64,000 nucleotides of DNA from UBA7446 sp964014735 (GTDB lineage: Bacteria > Bacteroidota > Bacteroidia > Flavobacteriales > Flavobacteriaceae). The DNA lies in the NCBI GenBank assembly GCA_964014735.1, contig CAXHBH010000007.1, forward strand, positions 1 through 64,000. Reading direction: 5' to 3'. The notes beneath the pieces are model-generated. The model was not told the origin of the DNA. It did not search any database and saw nothing but the letters and a program-made list of their open reading frames with translations. Both the position numbers and the translations under genes were made by a program. Below, in pieces: positions 1-9,158 of this stretch; positions within the stretch are counted from its first letter, which is position 1, and every line of letters begins with the position of its first letter.

Positions 1-247
1 CAGTCATATCAATGGACCAATCTCCAATGTTACCAAAGCGATATGTATCCTCACCAGTGCTATCGTTACCATTGGAGTTACGGCTTGCACCTCGAGCGGA
101 ATTAACATAAATTTTTCCACCCGGGGCAACTCCATTAGCAGGGTCACCGCCGTTGTTAACAAAAACTAAAGCTGGAGTTTCTTGTGCAAAAGCTTCGCCT
201 CCAATACTGAAAAGGACGATTATAAAAGTTTGTATTAAGTATTTCAT
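1..247 (-). CDS. N-terminus of a secreted protein, cut by window edge
   Basis: The minus strand reads from an ATG at 245-247 to the window edge without a stop, giving about 82 residues. The first 22 residues form a clear Sec signal peptide ending in AFA-QE. The exported part is rich in Gly, Asn and Asp (for example VFVNNGGDPANG), as in surface or adhesin-like proteins of this phylum. The start lies four bases after the stop codon of the T9SS protein at 252-953, so the two are very probably co-transcribed. No domain could be recognised from this fragment. Its real length and any sorting tail lie outside the window. Confidence 0.7.
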   Translation of the reverse strand, partial: MKYLIQTFIIVLFSIGGEAFAQETPALVFVNNGGDPANGVAPGGKIYVNSARGASRNSNGNDSTGEDTYRFGNIGDWSIDMT

Positions 248-251
248 TCTG

Positions 252-953
252 TTATTTTTTAATTATTTTAAATGTTTTGGTTGTTTTATCATTGATAGAG
301 ATTCTAAGGGCATATGTTCCTGAAACAAGCTCTGTCATGTCTATGTTATTATTAGTTGTTGTTAATATTTTTTGACCAACAACATTAAATATCTCGGCAG
401 TTAAGAATTCATTGGAACTAATATAAATTCTGTCAGCTGTGGGATTGGGATAAATATAAATTCCGTCTAATAAGTTTAAATTTTCAATTGTCAAGGTAGA
501 CCCTGATTGACTTGCCGTAATTGAATTGAAAGAGATATTGCTATCAAAGTTATATGTGATAGTGTTGTTAGAAGTATCAACAGTACCAGTGTATGAAGAC
601 CAAGTGTTATCAGAATATTTAACCTCTAAAACCAAATCATTTTCATTAAGCCCATTAAGATCATTTTCATCATATTTAAAAACGACAGATCCAGTAAAGT
701 CTGAAATTAGTTTGGTGGACGTGTAAACACGCTTCACACTTGTGTTATTATTTGAACTAATTGCAGTTGATGTTCTACCTAAATTAGCATCTGTAATAAC
801 TAAGTCGGAACTTGGTGCAAGTTCTAATCCTGCAATATTAATTTTAGACCCTGAGGTGACAGTTAAAGAGCCACTAGCACCAACTGAAATTGGAGATATA
901 TCTTGAGCAAAAATTAAACACGGGAAAAAAAGAAAAGTAAAAAATTTATTCAT
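252..953 (-). CDS. Secreted protein with T9SS C-terminal sorting domain
   Basis: This 233-residue protein has a signal peptide (first 17 residues, ending in IFAQ) and a beta-rich middle of unknown function that is rich in Ser, Thr and Asn. Its last 70 or so residues are a type A T9SS sorting domain. The hallmarks are the YPNPTADRIYI start, the EIFNVVGQKI strand, LVSGTYALRI, and a basic TFKIIKK end. Such tails direct cargo across the outer membrane, where they are removed. It is the first gene of a minus-strand unit with the protein at 1-247 and is divergent from the SusC gene. The role of the middle part is unknown. Confidence 0.8.
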   Translation of the reverse strand: MNKFFTFLFFPCLIFAQDISPISVGASGSLTVTSGSKINIAGLELAPSSDLVITDANLGRTSTAISSNNNTSVKRVYTSTKLISDFTGSVVFKYDENDLNGLNENDLVLEVKYSDNTWSSYTGTVDTSNNTITYNFDSNISFNSITASQSGSTLTIENLNLLDGIYIYPNPTADRIYISSNEFLTAEIFNVVGQKILTTTNNNIDMTELVSGTYALRISINDKTTKTFKIIKK

Positions 954-1069
954 AAATTATATTGTAAAATTAATTATGTAGTCTTAAAGCAATAATACAG
1001 ATTAAACTATATTTAGTAAATATATAAAAATACCAGAAATAAATTGCAAAAACTTGAAAAAGTTCGTAT

Positions 1070-1077
1070 TATATTTG
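1070..1077 (+). promoter_or_regulatory. Probable -7 promoter element for the SusC operon
   Basis: TATATTTG matches the Bacteroidota -7 consensus TAnnTTTG and lies 31 bases before the GTG start of the SusC gene. No well-spaced -33 TTG could be found, so the site may need an activator. Confidence 0.45.
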
Positions 1078-1108
1078 AGACCTTTGCAGTACTTAATTAA
1101 ATATTAAA

Positions 1109-4100
1109 GTGTTAAAGAAACTTTTTTTTACGTTATTTATCTCTTTGCTTTGCTCCGCTCAAAACACAACCATAAAGGGCATTATTTTAGATGAAAAAAG
1201 CAACCCAATTATTGGTGCTAACATTCTCGAAAGAAATAACCCCAATAATGGAACTATTAGTGACTTTGATGGTAACTTTACTTTAACCATAAATATTAAT
1301 TCTTTTTTAGAAGTCAGCTACGTGGGCTTTAAAACTCAAACCGTAAAAGTTATAGATAGTAAAGATCTAAAGATAATCCTTCAAGACGACTATCAAAACC
1401 TAGACGAGGTTACTATAGTTGCCTACGGCAAACAAAAGAAGTCGAGTGTTATTGCGGCGGTGACAACAATCGATCCAGCTGAATTACGAATGCCAACAAG
1501 CAACCTAACAACATCACTTGCTGGTAGAGTAGCCGGCGTAATTTCATACCAAAGAAGTGGTGAGCCAGGAAGAGATAATGCCGAATTTTTTATTCGTGGA
1601 GTAAGTACTTTTGGGTATGCTAGATCTCCATTAATTCTTATTGATGGGATAGAAACCACATCTACAGATTTGGCAAGGCTACAGCCGGACGACATTGCTA
1701 GTTTTTCAATAATGAAAGACGCAACGGCTACATCACTATATGGTGCAAGGGGTGCTAACGGCGTAATATTAGTTACTACAAAAGTAGGAATTGAAGGCGT
1801 TTTAAAAGTTAATGTTCGCTACGAAAAGTCCTACTCTGCGCCAACAAAATCATTACAAATTGCAGATCCAATCACTTACATGAGGTTACATAATGAAGCC
1901 TTAACTACAAGAAATGCTTTAGGCGGGAGGATTTACTCTTTGGAAAAAATACTAATATCGAAGGATCCAAATAGAAACAAAATGGCGTACCCAACGGTAA
2001 ATTGGTTTGATGAATTAATTGAAGACTACACGCTCAACAGCAGATTTAACTTTAATTTGAGTGGAGGTGGAAAAATTGCCAGATACTATCTAGCAAGCAC
2101 CATAAATACCGACAATGGGAATTTAAAAATTGATCCAAGAAATAATTTCAATACTAACATAAAGTTTAACAGAATATCGCTTAGGTCAAATATTAATGTT
2201 AATCTAACAGAAACAACAGATGTGGCCTTAAAATTTAATGGAAATTTTGATGATTATAATGGCCCTCTTGATGGTGGTGCTTTGGTTTATCAGAAAGCAA
2301 TGAAGGCTAACCCAGTACTTTATCCAAAAGTTTATGAACCCGATGCTCAATTTCAAAACTCAACTCACGCACTATATGGAAATTATGGTCAATTTGGAGA
2401 TTATTTAAACCCATATGCAGATTTAATGAGAGGTTATAAAGATGAAAGCTATAATAACTTTCTTGCAACTGTAGAAATTAAGCAGAAGTTAAATTTTATA
2501 ACTGAGGGTTTAAATTTTAGAATACTTGGCAATACATCAAGATATTCATTTTATAATTTGGAAAGAAAATACAATCCATTCTACTATTCTTTAGGAAATT
2601 ATGACTTTCAAAGTGATACTTATTCTCTTGTTGCACTTAATCCGAATCAAGGAACTGAGTACTTAGAATATAGCGAAGGAAATAAGGTTATTACAAACTC
2701 CACTTATTTTGAAGGAGCATTGAATTACAATAAAACACTAAAAGATAAGCATGAAGTTTCAGGAATGCTAATTGGAATAATGAGAGAGCTGAAGTATGCA
2801 AATGCAGGAAATCTACAAAGCTCTCTGCCTTTTAGAAATATTGGTCTTTCAGGCAGGTTTACATATGCATTTGACAAGAAATATTTTGCTGAATTCAATT
2901 TTGGGTATAATGGATCTGAAAGGTTTGCAAAATCCGAAAGATTTGGATTCTTCCCTTCTTTTGGTGTGGGATGGTACATTTCTAATGAAAAATTTATGGA
3001 AAATTTTTCTGATAATATCACAAAATTAAAAATTAAGGGGACTTACGGTTTGGTTGGAAATGATCAAATTGGAAGTTCAGATGATAGATTTTTTTATATA
3101 TCACAAGTTAATCTAAATAATGGTTCGTTAGGGGCACCATTTGGTCTCGAATTTGGTAATTACATTAATGGTGTTAGCATAAACAGGTACGCAAATGATC
3201 AAATTACTTGGGAAAAAGCCAAAATGCTAAATTTAGGAATTGAGTTGGGAATCAATAATAACTTAGATTTTCAAGCAGATTATTTTACTGAATACAGAAC
3301 TAATATTTTAATGGACAGAGCGCAGATTCCAGCTTCAATGGGATTACAAGCACCAATTAGAGCGAATGTGGGTGAAGCATCTTCTGAAGGATTTGAATTT
3401 ACTTTGGACTACAAAAATAGTTTAACAAATGATTTATTTGTGGGCTTGAGAGCTAATTTTTCATACGCTGACAGCAAGTTTGAAGTTTATGAAGAGCTTG
3501 ATTATGTTACGGCTGGTTTACCCTGGCGCTCTAGAGTTGGATTAAACCTGTCTCAACCATATGGATATATTGCAGAGAGATTATTTATTGATGAGGCTGA
3601 CATTGCAAATTCTCCGCTACAAACATTTGGGGAGTATATGCCTGGGGATATTAAATACAAAGACATCAATAATGATGGTTTGATTGATATAAACGATGAA
3701 GTTCCCATCGGATACCCAACAACACCAAAAATAATTTATGGATTCGGGCTTTCATCATCTTACAAAAATTTAGATTTTTCTTTTTTCTTCCAGGGATCAG
3801 CACAATCATCATTCTTTATAGATGCTTACAATTCATCTCCGTTTATCGATACTTATGGGGGGGCTATTGGCAATAATGCACTTCTTACTGCGTGGGCTGA
3901 TGATCATTGGTCAGAGGACGATAGGGATTTGTACGCTGCATGGCCAAGACTTTCAGACCAATTAATTGACAATAATAATAGGAACAGTACATGGTGGCTG
4001 AGGGATGGTACCTTTTTAAGGTTGAAATCTGTTGAACTAGGATACACTATTAAAAATGATTTTATATCAAAGTTAAAAATAACTAATGCGAGAATTTATT

Positions 4101-4222
4101 TTACCGGTACAAACCTATTGACGTTTAGTAAATTTAAAATATGGGATGTGGAAATGGGTGGAAATGGATTGGGATACCCAATACAACTTGGTATAAATTT
4201 TGGGGTTAATTTGAATTTTTAA
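1109..4222 (+). CDS. SusC/RagA-type TonB-dependent outer-membrane transporter
   Basis: This 1,037-residue protein is a SusC-type receptor that imports oligosaccharides through the outer membrane using TonB energy. A signal peptide (residues 1-18) is followed by a carboxypeptidase-regulatory-like domain (about 20-95). The SusC signature follows, with NLDEVTIVAYGKQKKSSV near 95-112, then a plug domain with DGIETT and YGARGANGVILVTT. The long beta-barrel carries the usual DINNDGLIDINDE calcium-like loop near its end and terminates in an aromatic residue (NLNF). The start is GTG, since no in-frame ATG precedes the signal peptide. It heads an operon whose genes are separated by only about 7-13 bases. 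The neighbouring GH92 enzymes suggest mannose-containing oligosaccharides as cargo. Confidence 0.95.
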   Translation: MLKKLFFTLFISLLCSAQNTTIKGIILDEKSNPIIGANILERNNPNNGTISDFDGNFTLTININSFLEVSYVGFKTQTVKVIDSKDLKIILQDDYQNLDEVTIVAYGKQKKSSVIAAVTTIDPAELRMPTSNLTTSLAGRVAGVISYQRSGEPGRDNAEFFIRGVSTFGYARSPLILIDGIETTSTDLARLQPDDIASFSIMKDATATSLYGARGANGVILVTTKVGIEGVLKVNVRYEKSYSAPTKSLQIADPITYMRLHNEALTTRNALGGRIYSLEKILISKDPNRNKMAYPTVNWFDELIEDYTLNSRFNFNLSGGGKIARYYLASTINTDNGNLKIDPRNNFNTNIKFNRISLRSNINVNLTETTDVALKFNGNFDDYNGPLDGGALVYQKAMKANPVLYPKVYEPDAQFQNSTHALYGNYGQFGDYLNPYADLMRGYKDESYNNFLATVEIKQKLNFITEGLNFRILGNTSRYSFYNLERKYNPFYYSLGNYDFQSDTYSLVALNPNQGTEYLEYSEGNKVITNSTYFEGALNYNKTLKDKHEVSGMLIGIMRELKYANAGNLQSSLPFRNIGLSGRFTYAFDKKYFAEFNFGYNGSERFAKSERFGFFPSFGVGWYISNEKFMENFSDNITKLKIKGTYGLVGNDQIGSSDDRFFYISQVNLNNGSLGAPFGLEFGNYINGVSINRYANDQITWEKAKMLNLGIELGINNNLDFQADYFTEYRTNILMDRAQIPASMGLQAPIRANVGEASSEGFEFTLDYKNSLTNDLFVGLRANFSYADSKFEVYEELDYVTAGLPWRSRVGLNLSQPYGYIAERLFIDEADIANSPLQTFGEYMPGDIKYKDINNDGLIDINDEVPIGYPTTPKIIYGFGLSSSYKNLDFSFFFQGSAQSSFFIDAYNSSPFIDTYGGAIGNNALLTAWADDHWSEDDRDLYAAWPRLSDQLIDNNNRNSTWWLRDGTFLRLKSVELGYTIKNDFISKLKITNARIYFTGTNLLTFSKFKIWDVEMGGNGLGYPIQLGINFGVNLNF

Positions 4223-4231
4223 TATACATAA

Positions 4232-6178
4232 ATGAAAAAGCAAATTATATTATTAATTATCTTGTTATTCACTTCATGTGAAAAAGATTATTTAGATGTT
4301 GTGCCGGATAACATTGCAACAATAGACCTTGCTTTTAATACAAGGTCCAGTGCTGAAAATTTTCTGGCGACATGTTACACATATATTCCAGAGCACGCCA
4401 ACGTGATTCAAAACTTTTCTTTGCTTGCTGGTGATGAAATTTGGTACTATGCTGAAAACGATTTCTACATGAATAACGAAACTAGTTTTAGATTGGCAAA
4501 AGGCATGCAAAACTCATCAAACCCCTATTTAAACTATTGGGAGGGTAAAAGAGGTGCACCCCACAACATATTTATTGCTTTAAGAGATTGTAATATTTTT
4601 TTAGATAATCTAACGTCTGTTCCAGGTTTAGAAGACGATGAGCGCTTGAGATGGTTAGATGAAGTAAAAGTTTTAAAAGCATTTTATCACCTTTGGCTAT
4701 TACAAATGTATGGTCCCATACCGATTGTAGATATGAATATTGAGGTTGGATCAAACTCTGAAGAAACTTATGTGACAAGAAAGTCAATCGATGAAATTGT
4801 AACATACCTAACAAACTTGTTAGATGAAGTAATTAAATCCAATAATTTACCTGGGCTCATAAATTATGTTTACACAGAATCTGGGAGAATAACAATGCCA
4901 GTCGCCAAGGCAATTAAAGCTAAAATCCTAGTTTTAGCCGCGAGCCCAATATTTAATGGAAATAAAGATTTATCAGCACTTCTTGATAAAGATGGCAATA
5001 ACTTAATCAATCAAAATTATGATCCAAATAAATGGGTTTTAGCTAAAGATGCCTTACGAGATGCCATTGAAAGTGCTGAATCAAATGGTCACAGGCTTTA
5101 TGAATTCAACCGACAACTTCCAATTTTGGGGGGGATAAGTGAACAAATTGAAAGAGAGTTAAGTCTAAGAGCGGCTATAACAGAACCGTTCAATACAGAA
5201 ATCGTGTGGGCTTTTTCTCCTGAATGGACAGGTGATTTACAAAATTGGTGTCAACCTAGATGGAGTGCTGACCATTCGGCACTATTCAACTACACAAAAA
5301 AATCACATGCGCCAACTTTAAACATGGTTGAGACTTTTTACTCAAAAAATGGTGTGCCTATTGAAGAAGATATCAATTGGGAATATGACAAGAGATATGA
5401 TGTAATCCAAACGCCGATCTTGAATAATTTAAATGAAAATTATCATGAATTTTACATTCAGGACAATTATTCAACTGCAAGATTACACATAGACAGGGAG
5501 TCGAGATTTTATTCAACAATCGGTTTCGATGGGGGTAAATGGTTTTCTCTGGAAACAGAAAACATAAACAAAATTCCGCATATTGATGCAAAAGCCGGTG
5601 CGCTTTCAGGAAAACAAGGTTTCGAAATATATTCAATAACTGGTTACTTTGCTAAAAAATTAGTTCATTATGAAAATATAATTTCATTAGAAGGGTCGAC
5701 AATTAAAGGTTATTCTTTTCCAATAATAAGACTATCGGATTTATACTTAATGTATTCCGAGGCTTTAAATGAAACTAAAGAAACACCTGACGTTGAAGTT
5801 TATGAATATATTCAAAAAGTTAGAACTCGAGCTGGGCTAGATATGGATGGTGACTTAGTGAATACTTGGACTAATCATTCTGACAACCCTAATAAACCAC
5901 TTTCTAAAGATGGGATGAGGAAGATTATTCAACAAGAGCGTATGATTGAGCTTGCTCTTGAAGGACACAGGTACTGGGACTTGCGTAGGTGGAAGCTTGC
6001 ATCAGAATATTTCAACAAACCTATACAAGGTTGGGATATTTTCAAATCTGACGTGGAGAGCTTCTATGAAGTCAAAAACATATATTACAGAAACTTCTTA
6101 AACAGAGATTATCTCTGGCCAATTAGTCAAAATGAGCTGTTGAGAAATCCAAATTTAATACAAAACCCAGGTTGGTAA
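4232..6178 (+). CDS. SusD/RagB-type glycan-binding lipoprotein
   Basis: This 648-residue lipoprotein has a lipobox ending LLFTSC (Cys16) and the all-helical SusD fold. It shows the N-terminal SusD pattern EKDYLDVVPDN, the YHLWLLQMYGPIPIVD segment near residue 150, and a C-terminal RagB/SusD part with SDLYLMYSEALNE and RMIELALEGHRYWDLRRWK. SusD proteins sit as a lid over their SusC partner on the cell surface and help capture glycans. It starts nine bases after the SusC stop, the standard arrangement. At 648 residues it is somewhat longer than many SusD proteins. Specificity cannot be read directly and is inferred from the downstream mannosidases. Confidence 0.95.
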   Translation: MKKQIILLIILLFTSCEKDYLDVVPDNIATIDLAFNTRSSAENFLATCYTYIPEHANVIQNFSLLAGDEIWYYAENDFYMNNETSFRLAKGMQNSSNPYLNYWEGKRGAPHNIFIALRDCNIFLDNLTSVPGLEDDERLRWLDEVKVLKAFYHLWLLQMYGPIPIVDMNIEVGSNSEETYVTRKSIDEIVTYLTNLLDEVIKSNNLPGLINYVYTESGRITMPVAKAIKAKILVLAASPIFNGNKDLSALLDKDGNNLINQNYDPNKWVLAKDALRDAIESAESNGHRLYEFNRQLPILGGISEQIERELSLRAAITEPFNTEIVWAFSPEWTGDLQNWCQPRWSADHSALFNYTKKSHAPTLNMVETFYSKNGVPIEEDINWEYDKRYDVIQTPILNNLNENYHEFYIQDNYSTARLHIDRESRFYSTIGFDGGKWFSLETENINKIPHIDAKAGALSGKQGFEIYSITGYFAKKLVHYENIISLEGSTIKGYSFPIIRLSDLYLMYSEALNETKETPDVEVYEYIQKVRTRAGLDMDGDLVNTWTNHSDNPNKPLSKDGMRKIIQQERMIELALEGHRYWDLRRWKLASEYFNKPIQGWDIFKSDVESFYEVKNIYYRNFLNRDYLWPISQNELLRNPNLIQNPGW

Positions 6179-6188
6179 CACTATCATT

Positions 6189-7397
6189 ATGAAAATAGAA
6201 TTCAATAAATACATCATTATTTCATTTATATCATTTTCCATTTTAATATTAGGATGTAGTGAAGATAAACATGAGCCTAATGGGTCTGACAACATTCCAC
6301 CGGGAAAAGTGGTTATCAATTCAATAATCAACAGACCTGGTGGGGCTGTTATTAAATTCACACCACCAACCGACCTAGATTTATTATATGTAAAAGGGAA
6401 ATATTTTAATGAAAAGAATGAGAACAAGGAAGTTATTGTATCATCTTATATTGATAGTTTAAATATTAATGGATTTGGACTAGCTGGTGATTATGAAGTT
6501 CAAGTAACTGCTTTAGACCTTGGCAACAACGAATCCGAACCTGTAACAGCAGAAATATCTCCATTAGAAGCGCCTATACACGCAATTTTAGAATCAATCC
6601 AAGGAATCCAAGATTTTGGGGGTGTTAATATCTCTTACGAAAACCCTACTCGGGCTAGTGTGTCACTAAACATGTCAATCGAAAACGATAACGGAGATAT
6701 TGTATTCAAAGAGTCTTTTTACACAAGTCAATCAAATAGTTCATATAGCTTTAGAGGTTACGAATCTAAACCGACAGTATTTGTGATATATGTAGAGGAT
6801 AGATGGGGAAATCAGTCAGAACAAAGAAAATTCGAAATTACTCCTTTAGAGGACGTTTTTTTAGATAAGCAGCTATTTTCAATAGTCTCAATGCCAGGAG
6901 ACGAAAGCTTTAGTGAATACGGTTTTTCTGCAAATCAAATTTGGGATGGTTCATGGAGCAATCAATGGAACTGCGGGCACACAAACTTTTTATCTCTGCC
7001 ACATCAGTTAAGCATAGATTTAGGACAAAATGTGAAATTAAATCGTTTTAAACTTTATCAACGTGGAGGAAGCGAACTTTACAAACACGGGAATCCAAAA
7101 GAGTTTAGACTTTATGGCAGAGAAAACTTAGATAATCTACCTATATACGACTCAAACAGTCCTGGAGATGGTTGGATATTTTTAGGGGAGTTTGAGTCCT
7201 TTAAGCCATCGGGACTGCCCCCAGGTTCAAACACAGAAGAAGATTACTTATTCCAAGACAACGGAGAGGATTTTGTTTTCAGCCTTGAAGCGCGTAAAAA
7301 AAATATTAGATATATAAGATTTGTAAATGATCGTTCCTGGAATAACCAGATGGTTACCGTTATAGGTGAGCTTTCGTTTTGGGGTGGTGTTAATTAA
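6189..7397 (+). CDS. DUF4959/DUF5126/DUF5000-type surface lipoprotein
   Basis: This 402-residue lipoprotein has a lipobox ending LILGC (Cys23). Its N-terminal part carries PPGKVVINSI and RPGGAVIKFTPPTDLDLLYV, the hallmark of DUF4959. A second Ig-like segment (DUF5126-like) runs through about 130-220. The C-terminal 170 residues resemble a discoidin (F5/8 type C, DUF5000) module, with IWDGSWSNQWNCGH, LSIDLGQNVKLNRFKLYQR and FRLYGRENL. Proteins of this layout sit beside SusD in many polysaccharide loci of the phylum and probably bind glycan at the surface. The gene begins 10 bases after the SusD stop and is in the same operon. Binding is inferred, not seen. Confidence 0.85.
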   Translation: MKIEFNKYIIISFISFSILILGCSEDKHEPNGSDNIPPGKVVINSIINRPGGAVIKFTPPTDLDLLYVKGKYFNEKNENKEVIVSSYIDSLNINGFGLAGDYEVQVTALDLGNNESEPVTAEISPLEAPIHAILESIQGIQDFGGVNISYENPTRASVSLNMSIENDNGDIVFKESFYTSQSNSSYSFRGYESKPTVFVIYVEDRWGNQSEQRKFEITPLEDVFLDKQLFSIVSMPGDESFSEYGFSANQIWDGSWSNQWNCGHTNFLSLPHQLSIDLGQNVKLNRFKLYQRGGSELYKHGNPKEFRLYGRENLDNLPIYDSNSPGDGWIFLGEFESFKPSGLPPGSNTEEDYLFQDNGEDFVFSLEARKKNIRYIRFVNDRSWNNQMVTVIGELSFWGGVN

Positions 7398-7405
7398 TTT
7401 AAACT

Positions 7406-9151
7406 ATGAAAATAAATAGATTCATATTTATGATGGCCATGATACTAGCCTATTTAGTGTCATTTTCGTGTGATGACATGGAATCAATTCACAAAAATTA
7501 TTTGAATGGTGAAAATATTTATGCTGGTAAATTAGATTCCTTAGAAATTAGACCTGGCTATAAAAGAGTTGAGCTTAACGGTTTAACAAATTTTCTAGGA
7601 AATTCTAGTAATTTGATTGTGACTTACGAAGAAAGAGAAGAAATATTTAAAATTGACGATGATTTAGGTGATGTAATGTCTGTTATAATAGATGATTTAG
7701 AAGAAAAGACATATGAATTTAATGTAAGAACAAGTGATGAAAGTGGCAATTTATCAGTCCCTCAAAGTGTAGCAGGATTTGCAGTTGGTGATATTTTTAT
7801 TTCCAACCAAGACCCAAGAAAAATAATTAATTTCAGCAGCAATGCAGACGGAACATTTGCTAATTTTTATGGGAACTCTGATTCAGAGCACGTAATTTTT
7901 ACGGAACTTAATTATGAAACTGAAAATTCAGAAAATTTTGTTGATACCATTTTTTATGAAGATAATAGCATCAAACTAAATGATTTCAAACCATTAGGCA
8001 AAATCGAAACAACTTCATTTTTAGAATCCGGAAGAAACGGTATTGATACAATTTCGATTGAAACATTAGAATACACCCTACCAAATTTACCCTACAGCGA
8101 ATTGTCAAAAGAAATAATTCAATTAGTAGAAATGCCAAGTGATATTAGTGGAGAATTCCAAAACGCAGACCCAAAAAACCATTTGTTTGATGGTATATCT
8201 AATTGGAGTGGAGATAATAGCAAAACCTTTTTCTCAAGCCCAAGTGATATACCACATCACTTTACAATTGACTTAGGAGTGAAAACGATAGTTAGAAAAG
8301 TTAGGCTTGATATGCCATCAATCGGAAATGATAATAATCCTACAGAAATTCAAATATGGGCAAGAGAAAATTTAGAATCGGCAGAAATAGCATCAAGTAC
8401 TGATCAAAATTTAATAAATGCTGGATGGAAACTTTTATCAGAAAAAAATATTAATGGAGAAAATCTTAAATCAGAAAATATTTATATACCCTACAATAAT
8501 GATAAGATGCGATACCTTCGCTTTAGAGTTCTGTCAACAGTTAAAAATATACACTCTCAATTTACAGAAATAACAGTATATGGTCAAGAAAACGAGCCTA
8601 TACAACACGATAAATCTTTATTTTCTATGCCTAATATGCAGAGTGATAATCCAGGAAATTTTTATGGCGCAGAACCAAATAAATACTTATATGATAATAA
8701 TTACATATGGCAATACAATGATAAATATGGATATCACTCAGGTGAAAATGCTATTCCTGGGCATTTTACTTTAGACTTGGGGGTTTATACCCAACTGAGA
8801 AAAGTCAAGCTAAATTTTAGACCTACTCTTAGTTATTCAGGGAATAACCCAACAAAACTCGAAATATGGGGGAGGGAAAACCTAAATAACGCCGAAATTT
8901 TACCGGTTTTTAATTCTACCGGTAATACAGTTACATCAAACCCAACTAACTCACAAAGTTTACAAAATGCTAGTTGGATATTATTATCATCAAATAATAT
9001 AAATGGTGCGACTTTAAATTCATATGAATTTGAGGTTGATACAAACGAAATGGTCAGGTATTTAAAAATAAGATATGTTGAAACTGTTGGAGGTAGTGGA
9101 TTTCAATTACTAGAAGTTTCATTTTACGGAAATGGAGCAATAAAACTATAA
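7406..9151 (+). CDS. DUF4998 lipoprotein with two discoidin-like modules
   Basis: This 581-residue lipoprotein has a lipobox ending LVSFSC (Cys22). The start of the mature protein, with MESIHKNYLNGENIYAGKLD and RPGYKRVEL, fits DUF4998. Two similar discoidin-type modules follow. The first is near 255-395, with HLFDGISNWSGDNS, HHFTIDLGV and IQIWARENLESAE. The second is near 405-581, with YLYDNNYIWQYNDK, GHFTLDLGV and LEIWGRENLNNAE. The matching phrases point to an internal duplication. It probably binds the target glycan at the surface alongside SusD. It is eight bases downstream of its neighbour and is the fourth gene of the operon. Ligand specificity is unknown. Confidence 0.8.
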   Translation: MKINRFIFMMAMILAYLVSFSCDDMESIHKNYLNGENIYAGKLDSLEIRPGYKRVELNGLTNFLGNSSNLIVTYEEREEIFKIDDDLGDVMSVIIDDLEEKTYEFNVRTSDESGNLSVPQSVAGFAVGDIFISNQDPRKIINFSSNADGTFANFYGNSDSEHVIFTELNYETENSENFVDTIFYEDNSIKLNDFKPLGKIETTSFLESGRNGIDTISIETLEYTLPNLPYSELSKEIIQLVEMPSDISGEFQNADPKNHLFDGISNWSGDNSKTFFSSPSDIPHHFTIDLGVKTIVRKVRLDMPSIGNDNNPTEIQIWARENLESAEIASSTDQNLINAGWKLLSEKNINGENLKSENIYIPYNNDKMRYLRFRVLSTVKNIHSQFTEITVYGQENEPIQHDKSLFSMPNMQSDNPGNFYGAEPNKYLYDNNYIWQYNDKYGYHSGENAIPGHFTLDLGVYTQLRKVKLNFRPTLSYSGNNPTKLEIWGRENLNNAEILPVFNSTGNTVTSNPTNSQSLQNASWILLSSNNINGATLNSYEFEVDTNEMVRYLKIRYVETVGGSGFQLLEVSFYGNGAIKL

Positions 9152-9158
9152 ACATATT

